Below, one piece after another: positions 38,697 to 50,210 of a stretch of DNA of 64,000 nucleotides. The notes under the pieces are model-generated. The model worked only from the letters and a program-made list of their open reading frames with translations. It searched no databases and was not told the DNA's origin. The translations under genes and the position numbers were made by a program. The first letter of the stretch is position 1. The number at the start of each line of letters is the position of its first letter. The stretch lies in contig JAKNDB010000068.1 of assembly GCA_024305405.1 (NCBI GenBank), positions 2,102,501 through 2,166,500 of the forward strand, read 5' to 3'. The stretch comes from Dirofilaria immitis (lineage: Eukaryota; Nematoda; Chromadorea; Rhabditida; Onchocercidae).

Positions 38697-41600
38697 TCAA
38701 TTTTTGATTGGTTCAATTTCCGTAATAATTGTTTGTAAACGTTCCAATAGATTGCGAGCAGAATCCAAAAGTTCATCAACGTTATGCCTTTCTGCCATTT
38801 CTATAAATTTAAATTCCATTATACAGAATAATTACAATCTAATCAAAATATTTTCCAATCACTTTTGCAACAAAAAAAATCAAACTAATCAATATTTAAT
38901 TATGGTAGTAAAAGTATTTTTGAAAATTGCAAAAATCGATTTGACGATATTTTTAATATTTTCCAATTTTATATGCAAAAGCTATTTTTCTTTTTGAAGT
39001 ATATTCAGTAAAATATTTTGAAAAAAAATTTAGTAAGACAAATTTTGATAAAATAAATTTAACCGTTATAAAATTTGATAACATCAGTGAAATCCATTCG
39101 ATTATCAATAATTATATGACGATATGCGATAATCATTGCTAGTGCAAAGAATAGATGAAAATGACTGGTGACAAGTGATGATGCTGCCCAAATTACTTCC
39201 CAAATACGGAATAATTGCGAATAGGTAAATTCTAAAAATTATAAATTCCATCTTTTTATTTATCGATTCATTTGTTTGTTTATTTATTTGTTTATTTATT
39301 CATTTATGTACTGATTAATTAATTTCACTTGCAAGCAAGCAAGCAGCGTAATAAATGATAATCAATGAATAATCATTTTGTAATCAACTATTGAGAAATA
39401 AAACGAATGAAACCTCTCTTGAAATCGAGCAAGAACCATCGATAGGTAAAAGAAAGATGTGTTGCATCACCATTTTCAGCTATATATTCGAAAAATTCCG
39501 GATCCATTACCTGAGAAAGAAATAGGTAATTTTCCAAACAAAATAATTTCATATATCACAATGATTCAAAGGAAAAGAAAAAAATACAATTAGTGTTCAT
39601 TGGAGATTGGAAAGAAAAAAAAGGAAACCTGTAGAAGAGAATTCATATAAGCCAGATTATCATCCATTCCTGTTCTTTGTGGGAAATTCTGCTTCATTCG
39701 TAGCATCAACCGATCAAAACATGCTAGTACCAATGGTTCTATAATGATAACATATCAGAGATATTCAACAATTATCAGTCAGCTTTTAACTCGTTTTAAT
39801 GCTAATATTTCACACAGTCTAGTATAATATTTGAATACAATCCTTCTGCGAAGGCTGTCAACTACACCGTATCTTTTATACAATATGATCTCCGCCAAAT
39901 AATATCTTTTGTACAGCATGATTTCCGTCAACACACAGTATCTTTATACAGTATAATTTCTATCAAATATACAGCACCTTTTGTATAGTATGATTTCTGT
40001 CAAATATACAGTATCTTTTGTATAGTATGATTTTTGTCAAATATACAATATATGTTACCATAATTTCACACTTATTTATTTGCCAGAATACTTTTACGAT
40101 ATATTTTATAAAAAATTATTATTAAACGTTTAAACTGTTATTTATGTAAATATATATCAATAGCAATAAAGATAAGCGTTATATTTTTTCCTACTAATTG
40201 CAATCGTATCTGTCCAGTAATTAAACTTACCATCATCAAGAATGACTAGTAATGGAGCCGCTAGATCACACATTCCTTGCGTGTAGCCTTCGTTTAAATT
40301 ACGCCATACATACGTACACATCACTGTTTTCAGTTTTTGTAGATTTTCCTTTTTGGCAAAATAAGATGAACTTCTATCACAACGTTCCACATCCTTCTCG
40401 ATACGATGTAGATTGGCACTGAATTTCGCCAACAAACTTTCCTAAAGTTTATTCAAAAATGACACATTTTTAATCAGTAGAACTACAAAAATATGATTTT
40501 TGAAAAGGTCGAATAAAAGATTACACCATAAAATATTCAATAATTGATAAAATTATCATATCAATGGAGGAATTACCTCTTCGCTATTCTTTTCATCGCC
40601 ATCTGTTTCTTCACTCTCCTCAAATACTTCATTGCTCAGAGATGATAACGCATTAGTTTCAGCGTTACATGTACGATATCGAAGTCGAGCTAAAAGTATT
40701 CATTCTTTTATTGAACTTAGTTTCATATAATTTCATATTTCTCAGTAATGTTCCAATCATTTTATCATCTTATCAATCTAATCTTAAATTCATCTGTTCA
40801 CTATATCCATATTACATTGTTATTTTACCGTAATTATTAGTATGGACTTAGTCTTGCCTATCCAGAAGTTAACCATTTTTGTCATCTGATCACTTGCACA
40901 AAATTAGTTTTTACAGAACAGGCTTTTTTTGATACTAATAATTACGGTAAAATAACAGTGTAATATGGATATTAGTAAATGGATGAATTTAAGATTAGAT
41001 TAACAAAGATCAAAACAATGAATTATTTTATGAATATAGTCTATCATTCCTTTTATTCATCTCTTCTAATATACATTGTTGAAAAATAAACTTTTCATAG
41101 ATTTATTCAAGAAGAAAAATAAAGCCTGTTAACCGGCTGCAAATGCTTCTTGATCACGTTCACGAACAATTTTCTCGATCTTTTCCCATTTTACTACATC
41201 ATTGTAGTACTCTGCTCGATATGTATTCTTAAGCTGTTCAAAATCTTGCGTCCAATTTACTAGGCCTAATAAATATGGCCAGACTTTACGTCGTAATATG
41301 AAAGGTTCCATTCCCTTAATGCCATATCGATAAGTTCTCGACAAGAATTCTTTCTCCATCTTTTCCTGATAATTATATTATTACAATACTTTTAAAAAAT
41401 CATCTATAATAGTAATCACAAAAGAAAATTTTAAATAATGCATAAAGAAAAACACTAACAGATTTCAGATTCCGGCATTTTTTCCAGAAATCCTCGTTAA
41501 CTGGGCCGGATGTTTCCTCGACTACTGCTTTCGAATCTACCAAACATGATAGATGATTTCGAATGGTGCGCAAATGACCGCAATATGCTAACCCTATAAA

Positions 41601-44600
41601 TAACATATATTGATTAACTTAAAATGATTAAATATCAGATAACAACTGATAAAATAAATGAAGTAAATTCAACAAATAACATCTATATGATTAACGTTGA
41701 TAAGATAATGAACTAAGCATGAGGATTGAAAGAATATGTTAGCTTTTAAAATATGTTTGGAAAAAGTTTTTGAAAAAAAAATTTTAAAATTTAAAGAATC
41801 TCAAGTTAGTCTCACTCTGAATTTCTCCATTTAGTATTTCTCGAATCTGCCCTACATGTGATTTCTAAAGTGAGGGAAAATATGGAAAAATGATCTCCAA
41901 TTTTTTCATCAATAACAATAATTATGATAAATAAATGATATAAAAATGATTAAAAGAAAAAAATTATTTTCAAAAATAATTATATGTTAAAGAAGCTTAA
42001 AACTAAAACTTACATCCATAGAAAGTTCGTGCCAAAATTTGCATTCTCATAGAAGAACATGCTTTTGTAAAATTTTGTCTGCAGATCCGGAAAATTTGAT
42101 AAAAATTTATTTAAATATTCATAAGTAATCAATAAATGAGATTTCCTTTGCTTTTATTATCCAAAAATTTCAACATAACATTTATATCATATTGTAATAG
42201 ATTAAATCATTTACTAAATTAATTATTTGTTTTTAATGATATTAATTCTTTTATTAACAGCTTATCTGATATGTGTAGAAATATTTTTATTTCGTCTGAT
42301 AAATGTTCCGCAATTACTTAATCTATGCAATCGTTATTGCACAAACGTAATAGCAATATCACGAGTCTAGTAATCATGTAAGTTACGTAAGTACTACTTT
42401 GAGTTTATGATTACGACGTTTTCTCACCAACCTCATAAGTTCGTCCACTTCGCTTTCACTTACTGTTCGTTTCTCGTCTCGTTTTCTGCAAACGTTAAAA
42501 ATAAACTCAGCGATTTCACCACTCTAATACTTCCAATTTTTTGTTATTTCAACTTTTCGTCATTTCAACTTTTTGCTATTTCAACTTTTTGCCATTTCAT
42601 ATTTTCGTCATTGAGTCGGATTATTTTACGAAAAAAAGAGGACTTTAATACGTAATGAATTATTATTGAATTAATATGATAAATTATTTTGTTTACTATA
42701 TTTTACTTTAATTTAGCGGTCGAATCATTAATTGTGAATATTTCATGGATTACAGTTTCATCGAAATTAAATGGTATAGAAGGAACACAGGTGGGTACTA
42801 TGCGAAATACATAATCTTGAGATTGAGATTTATTCTCGTCATTAGAACTTGTTTTCGAATTTGAATCATAATTTGTTATACTTCTTCGTCGTAATTTTGG
42901 CAATATTTTGCCTGAAATAAATTTGTATTTCATTATTGATAAGAGAAAAGTCATAATGAAATAATCATCGGAAACAAAAGAATTTAAATAAAAGTAATAA
43001 AATCAAAATACAAGAAGTTATTTTAAAATTTCGAGATTATCGAGATTAATTTTATAATACATATGACATTTTCAACATTTCTCAGAGACAATTGTTTACC
43101 AGTGATATATGCATAAATTTCAGTACTGTATAAATTTATTTTTTAGCGCAGATATTTGAAAACAACTTCTTGAAAATAACTTTCATACTGCGATAAGTTT
43201 CGAATAAATTTGAACTATGAACTTCATCATGTGATCATTTATCATGCGATATATTATTGGTATCCGATGATTAAATCGTTTGATCGGCTATAAAAATTTT
43301 ATTTAATGAAAAATTTAAAATAACCTTTTTCTTTAGAAATCCATAAAGGTGGATCGAGTCGATTATAAGGTGCTAAACCACTTTCGAGACAAGAAAGAAA
43401 CGCCAAAAGATGATGGCCAGCCGGGAATTCCATCGGTGATTGTTGTACGCCATCACCTCCAACGAAAACCAATGTTGTCGGTAAATTCTCGCCTGAAATT
43501 TTACTTCCTTTTTTTTCGCTATCAAGTAGACTAATGATTTTACTAGAAATTTTTGAAATTTAAATTTCTTTTTTTATTTCAATTAGAGTAATAATTTTAC
43601 TGATAATTTTTTTTTTTTTGATTCTAAGCATCATTTCATGATAAATTATCATTTAAACTGATATAAGATCATAGAATAGGATATAGAGACAATGGCGAGA
43701 TATTTTTAATTTTATCAATTTTTGCTGATGAATAAATAAAATAATTTAAATTTGCTATTTGACTCCGAAATTAAATAAAAACGAATTATTAAGAAATAAC
43801 ACTAACTGTACTGATGTATATGTACGTAGATAATATCACTGATATTAATATTGATAATATGCCTCCAAAGCCAATCACTATCACAAACAATATTTTCACA
43901 AGATGCTGAGGATGGTTGGGAACTGAATTTATACATTAGAATATATTGCATTATGATTTTTATTTCACTTTCATGCTTAAGTTAATTTTAGATAAGCAAA
44001 GTAATAAATAACTGATAACGAATAATTGATAAGCAAATTGATTAATAAATATATGGAAAATGAAAAAACCTTGAATGCATCAATTGATTAGGTGACCATT
44101 TAATAGTAACATTTCCAGGTGAATTCTGATGCAATGATAAATAACCTTTCATTGGTGGACCATCAGGTGATACAGCTGCGGTGACATTATTTTTACCGTA
44201 TAACAGTGATGCTTTCACGTTCTGATGTAATGAATACACATAATCACGTCCAAATGTACACATAGGTGATGAACAACTATCAACGCTTGTTACAATACTA
44301 CTACCACGTTTCATTACCTAAAATGATTTTAGGTCGTACATCAAAATATCACTAGTATATTGCCTGATTATTAGTTAGAATGATAAGAAATAGATGTATT
44401 GGAATAAGAAAAATTTTGCCGTTTTTTAGAAATAACTTTAACAGCTTACTTCTTATCATTATCATTTTTAATTGATATCATTTAAGAAGTAAATTTGAAC
44501 CGTTAATGGCGGTCTTTTAGGTGTTGGTGGAGTAGCTGAACATGAATGAATGCTACGATGTCGATCAACCAATTCACCTGCTAACGGTTCTTCATACGGA

Positions 44601-47600
44601 TCACATTGATAATCAATCATTGTATAATCAATTGCACATGGACCAACTGAAAATTTATAAAACTAAATTTTAAAATATTTCTATTATTTTTTTCTTTTAT
44701 TGAGAAATTTAAATTTTAAAATATCTATTTTATTTTGTGGTTTTTTTCCCGCATTATTCTTTAATTTGTGCATATTTTTTGTGATAAAATATTGATAAGA
44801 TTATATATGAAAATTTTAAATGAAATATAAATTTAAAATAATATAAAATAGATGAATGTAGATGATAAAAAGCAATAATATTAACATTTTTTCATAATAA
44901 ATATTTTGGCATTATGAGAATCGAAAGAAAAAAATTCCAATCAATAAAATTAAGAAAGAAAAAAAAGGAAAAGTTTTATTAAATTTTTAAGCTTTAATCA
45001 ATAATTCGTGTGGAGAGAGAAGACGATGAAGAATTATATTTTTATGATTATTTTTTTATGATTATTACTAAAAGCTATTAATATATGATAATTGTAAATC
45101 ATTATTTTACCATCTACAACATAATTTTTCTTTTCTTCCGGTATCCATTTCTTCACATTGTTATTACAGCTTCTGATAATAAACCACAATGATTTCATAT
45201 TCAGTATAATATCACATAGTGATATATTAATAAAAATTTCTTAAACTGTAACATTTTATCATAAACATGAAAATTGAATCATAGAAATTGAAGAAATACA
45301 TGCTATCATTTTGTCATACATTTATCCATTTCATAACTGAAGTCATTCTTTCGTTATGATATTATGAATAAATTAGATTTCATTATAGATTGAAGTTCAG
45401 AAACCTCTCGCTTTCCTAAACATAAACAACAAAAAACAACGTTAAATAAAATTCCTTCTTTATTATCTCACATTGTTATTATTTTTACTTCTGAAATAGC
45501 TAATGAAGTAAGAAGCGAAATTGAGAAATCTAACGATAGTATTCGGAAGAAGACGAATGAATGAATGAATGAATGAATAGCAAATAATCGTATTATCTCT
45601 TTTTTTGCTCATCCATTCTCATATTTATTAAATGAGGTACTATCAACGTTCTTATATTCATTAAATGATAGTTAATGAGTAAATTTATTTTTAATTGACT
45701 AATCATTAATCATTTTTACTAATATTCATATTTAATGTGCAAACAAAAATATCTATCTTTTAAATTAAGCTAGAAATCAAATTTATTAATTTCCATAAAT
45801 AGAATATACAATTAATAATGAAATGAAATCAAGATTATATTTATATTATTTAATTTTCTCGAGAAATGCGCTATTCGCTGCAATACAAATTCATATAATT
45901 CATAATAACAAAATGAATGAATTAATATACCTTTTTTTTTTTTTTTTTTTAATAAAATTCACAATCTGAATTAAATAATCCAAAAACTACGACAGTTTCA
46001 TCGTCTTGTTAAAAAATTTTCTCGAGAATTTTCAATTAGTAAATTAAATGTTGATGATATTAGTGATAAGTATATCATTTAATAATGATTAATTAAATTA
46101 ATTAATTAAATTTTAATTAACTGCATTAAACATGCAATATGCAACCATAGCTATTACTTAAGTAAATATTACATGCATATAATTGATTGAATCGAAAAAG
46201 TAGATAAAAGTAAATTTATGTAAAGCTCATTAAGGATGATAATAATTGAGATGTAGTTGTGTGCATACATATGTGTGTGTATGTGTATATGCGTGTGTAT
46301 ATATGTGTGTGTGTGTGCGTGTATGTGTGTATGTTGTGTGTTGTGCATATTTTGTATGTAATAATGTTTCCACATTTTTGCTAGCAAGAATTAATTAAAC
46401 AAAAATAATTAATAGTTTGTAGGAAATGGATGAGATTGAGATTCAATAATTTCAACAGCATGCCAATATCAGCAATAAGGCCGTAACATATACAAGATTG
46501 ATCATTATTGATAATACATTATTTATTTGAAATATTCAATATTATTAGCATATTTCTCAATTATATTTATTATAGTGTTTAAATATATATATATCTAAAT
46601 TCAAGAATAATATTTTCTCATTTTTTTCTCTTCTATTTTATCAATTATCATTACATTACTGTTATCATTTTTCATTTGCAATAACATCTAATCTTCCACT
46701 TATCATTTATCAAAATTATTACTTAACATTTTAACATATAATTGTCGTCAAATGATTTAGCTAAAAATGTGAAAGAGAAATTTGCTATAAAAATTTTCTC
46801 CTTTTAGTAAGTTTATATTGGTAACATCGAACGATTATATAATTCGACGTTATTTGGAATATAAAATTGAAGAAAAGATGCTAATAAATTTGAGAGAGAA
46901 AAAAAGAAAAGATAATTTAATTAAAGAAAAATATTTTATAGCACTTAACAAAAAAAACAAAAAAAAATGATACGATCAATGAAAAAAAAAACTTTATCTC
47001 CTCTATGTTGAATTATTATCAGCATTATACGTAAATATTAGCTTATGATTGATAAGAAAAACAAAAAAAGTAAATTTGAAATGATAATTTGAAAAAGAAA
47101 AAATATTAGCTTATGATTGATAAGAAAAACAAAAAAAAGTAAATTTGAAATGATAATTTGAAAAAGAAAAAATATTAGCTTATGATTGATAAGAAAACCA
47201 AAAAAAAAGTAAATTTAAAATGATAATTTGAAAAAGAAAAAAAGAAAGGAATGGATAAAATGAAAAGAGAAAAAGTACAAATGTCAAATGATTAAAAAGG
47301 CACGACGATTTTTTTTTGCATTATTTATTTGAAAAAGCTTTTTCCTCTTTTTTTTTTTCAAATAATCAAACATCAAAATGTGCTGTACTTTTTTCATGTC
47401 CAATTTCCTCCTTTTTTTTTGGAACTTTTTCAACTATCATCTTCCGCTTCTCTTTCCCATAAATGATAACATTTTCATTCGAATTGATCGATTATGATAT
47501 ATATGTATATATATGTGTATAACCGATTTAAAGCAAGAAACAGATATATGAAAGTGATAGTGATAAATGATGATGATGATATATATATATCAATTTTGAA

Positions 47601-50105
47601 TTGATTGATTATGATTATGACATATATTTTTTTATATTAAAAAGTTATTTTTTTACTACAAATCAATAAATGAATAATCGTTAAATTAATATTTATATCG
47701 TCACCATCATTTATCACTATCACTTTCACATATCTCTTTGTTGCTTTACATCGGTTACACATATATATATATATATGTATATATCATATGTTTATTATAT
47801 TTAAAAGGTATAAGAATAGTTTTAGCTAGCTAAAAATAATATTTCATACATTCCTTAAATTTTCTCCTTTTTTCACTATTATTGTTATCACTATTTTTAT
47901 CGTTTATCACTATCACTTTTACATACCTGTTTGCCACATTTAGATCGGTTACATCACTTTTCTGGATAACTGTTTTGCTTTTTGCTACTGTATAACTATG
48001 TAATGATTATCAATTAAAATACTAATATCGGAATATGATAGATATGGATATGCTTAAATAATATATCATTCGTTAATGCTACTGTATTATTTTTCACTTT
48101 TTCTATTAAAATTTGATTCATATTTTCTTAATTTTTCTCTTTAAGAAAAAAGAGAAAAACTTCAAATAACGATAAAATTTGTTCAGAAAGATATATAATA
48201 TCTTATTTTTGTCCTACTTCTATTTAAATTAATATTTTAAATAATTCTTTCTTTGTACAATCAAAAGTTAAAAAATGAGAATTGAAATTAAAAAAAAAAG
48301 ACATTTCTTCATTTTGAATGGAAAATTTATAACGAAATTAAAAATGAATATCACTTTTGCGATAAAATCTCCGGGGACATTTTTATATGCATTACTAAAA
48401 CATCAACTTATCATTATGATTTCGTCGAGCATAATTGTAAATTGGAAATGATTAAAAAGGAAAGTTTTTTTTTTTTTGAAAAAATATGATTCTCGTTATC
48501 ATATCATTTCCATTCAACGTACTCGTCTACTTTGGATTAATTAATTTTAAGTGATGAATTTGTAGTTTCTTTTTCGTTTCTTAAACCAAACAGATAACAT
48601 TACCATTTATTAATGATAGAAGAAGATCATTTTAGGATAGATTGAGGAATAAAGCAAGAAATCAATAATATAAAACTTATAGTAAACATATTCATTCATT
48701 TATCAGTTATTAGTAAAAATTAGATACCGAGTAAGGCTGCTACAACACCTCCTTTGGCAGCATCTAACATTAGCGAATTCTTTTCGTAGTATCGTCGACA
48801 ACTGGAAAAATTTTTTCGTATGAAATTTTTCCTTTGAATCTGATCGTTTCTTTATTTCCATTTTCATCCGCCTTTTTAATCAGCCAAAAAGTGTTTTCTG
48901 ATTAGATTAAATTCTTTTCGCTTAAGCTTTTTTGAGATTGATACGATAAAACTTACTGCACCGAACTATGAATGAATCCAATAATTGATGGTAGTATTTT
49001 TGCCAGTAAAGCAAATCTAATCCATAAATACGATGATGGGCATGACCTAATAATAATAATAATAATATACATATATTAGCTAAACCTAATAAGCATAATT
49101 TTCAGATGTAATGTTATTTTTGGCTTAATACAACTTTAGCAATATTAATCAACGAAAAACTTCAAAAAAAAAAAGTTAATAAATTCATTTAATTTTTCGT
49201 TATTCGAAAAAAGTTTCAATCGTCTTTTTCTTTTGTTGATTTTTTTATTTTATTTAATTTCAGCTAAGAAAAGGAAAGCATATCAAAGTTATTAAATTCA
49301 TTAAACAAACGCAATTTCATCGTCATGAGCTTTGATAGTAAGTGTTAATACGGTTGCTGCTTCGGGACAAAATTTGGCAATATTATGAAGAAGAGCATAA
49401 GTTGAACGTTCCCCAAATAATCCAAGTAGACGACGTTTCAAACCATCCAATAAACATTGCTCCACTGCTGCTATAATATTAGCAAAATCGAAATTTTAGT
49501 TAAACTGATTCAAAAATTTTCATTTTCAGTTTAACTGAAAAAAAAGCATTTTAAAAAAATAAGGTAAGAAGTTTTTTTCTCATTTATTAATGCTTATTTT
49601 ACCGCTGAAGTAGAAAAATATATTACTTAATTTTGCTTGAAAATTTAAGCAGTAAATTTATAACAGACTTAAAAATCGAAAAATCCTTACCGCATAATGA
49701 TGTAACATATGTGCTTTTAGCATTAACTGCTTTTCGATTTACAGATTCTTCCATAATAATTTTGACCTAAAATTTTTTATCATAATGAAAACAATGGAAA
49801 GCGAATGAATAATTTTATCGAAATTTCAAAAATATTCATACAAATGATAGCAATGATAAGAATTATGTTAAATATTTTAATAAATTAAACATCTCATACC
49901 TCTTTTTTAACGCATTTAGTAGATGTTCTTTACGACGAGTTGCTTCATTTGGTGCTTCAAAATCAAGCGCTACTACGCTACTGTTTCGTGTTTCTAATTC
50001 AAGTCCACTTTCGCTAATTTTTCGTTCTATGAAAATCGAATCAGAACGTGTTACGACTGTTTCCCAAGCACTAGAATGACGAACCATATGTGCCACTCTG
50101 TTCAT
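38697..50105 (-). CDS. tbc-8: SGSM/TBC-8-type RUN and TBC domain Rab GTPase-activating protein
   Basis: Ortholog of vertebrate SGSM1/2 (RUTBC2/1) and of C. elegans TBC-8, a RabGAP linked to RAB-2 and dense-core vesicle maturation in neurons. Exons in transcript order: 50105-49900, 49766-49691, 49471-49307, 49046-48957, 48801-48728, 44646-44501, 44317-44070, 43922-43807, 43492-43325, 42911-42707, 42078-42014, 41593-41460, 41365-41134, 40689-40577, 40441-40231, 39738-39629, 39510-39414, 39231-39064, 38800-38697; about 910 residues. Order of parts: RUN domain ([44 protein letters not shown]), a PH-like middle ([44 protein letters not shown]), [12 protein letters not shown], then the TBC domain. 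The catalytic arginine finger motif IEKDVER and glutamine finger GYTQGMCDL are intact, so GAP activity is expected. It ends [19 protein letters not shown]. One base is missing in the run at 49903-49908; the joins near 48957 and 49307 do not phase perfectly. Confidence 0.92.
39853..40055. repeat. Tandem repeat, about 38-40 bp unit, 5 copies, in a TBC-8 intron
   Basis: The motif GTCAAATATACAGTATCTTT followed by TGTATAGTATGATTTCT recurs about five times with drift, the last two copies being nearly identical. It lies wholly inside the intron between the exons at 40231 and 39738. Confidence 0.75.
40766..41008. repeat. Inverted repeat, arms about 79 bp, in a TBC-8 intron
   Basis: The arm at 40766-40844 (AATCTAATCTTAAATTCATC, CCATATTACATTGTTATTTT, ACCGTAATTATTAGTAT) is matched by its reverse complement at 40929-41008 with only scattered differences. 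The spacer is about 84 bp and unrelated. This is typical of a foldback or MITE-like insertion in an intron, or of a transcript hairpin. Confidence 0.8.
46258..46346. repeat. GT/ATGT microsatellite
   Basis: A run of alternating TG with interspersed TA and GC steps. The open frame on the opposite strand (a His/Thr/Tyr-rich peptide) is only the translation of this repeat. Confidence 0.9.
47041..47245. repeat. Tandem repeat, 68-69 bp unit, 3 copies
   Basis: Units start at 47041, 47109 and 47178 with GCTTATGATTGATAAGAAAA, followed by AAAGTAAATTTGAAATGATA and ATTTGAAAAAGAAAAA. Copies differ by one or two bases. Confidence 0.9.
47250..47970. repeat. Cluster of inverted repeats (hairpin-forming)
   Basis: One pair: 47512-47585 (ACCGATTTAAAGCAAGAAAC, then GAAAGTGATAGTGATAAATG) against 47700-47775, its diverged reverse complement (CATTTATCACTATCACTTTC, then TTGCTTTACATCGGTTACAC). 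A third, shorter copy in the second orientation lies at about 47900-47955. Just before, 47250-47300 and 47345-47410 form another diverged inverted pair around GAAAAAGCTTTTTC. These look like nested or rearranged foldback elements. Confidence 0.7.
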
Positions 50106-50183
50106 TCTTCTCTTCAATATAAAGCTTAAATAAAATGGTAGTCCAATGATCAGTTACCGTGCTAGCTTATAAGTAACAATTTA

Positions 50184-50210
50184 ATGCTTACGGTCAATTA
50201 CCGTAAGCAT
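50184..50210. promoter_or_regulatory. Perfect 11-bp hairpin/palindrome upstream of TBC-8
   Basis: ATGCTTACGGT, a 5-base loop, then ACCGTAAGCAT. It lies 79-105 bases upstream of the TBC-8 ATG on the opposite strand, with a further TTACCG half-site at about 50153. It could be a dimeric transcription-factor site or a 5' UTR hairpin; function is inferred. Confidence 0.4.

Larger units (their letters stand above)
44647..48727 (-). other. 4.1-kb repeat-rich intron of TBC-8
   Basis: The junction is secure: the exon ending at 48728 gives ALL plus one base and the exon starting at 44646 completes it to VGPCAIDYT, the family motif. The intron is far longer than the others in this gene and contains the microsatellite, tandem and inverted repeats listed separately. 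No internal gene is seen on either strand. Confidence 0.8.

Noticed and set aside
46169..46387. His/Thr-rich 72-codon protein on the minus strand
   Set aside because: It is a translation of the GT/ATGT microsatellite with no other support.
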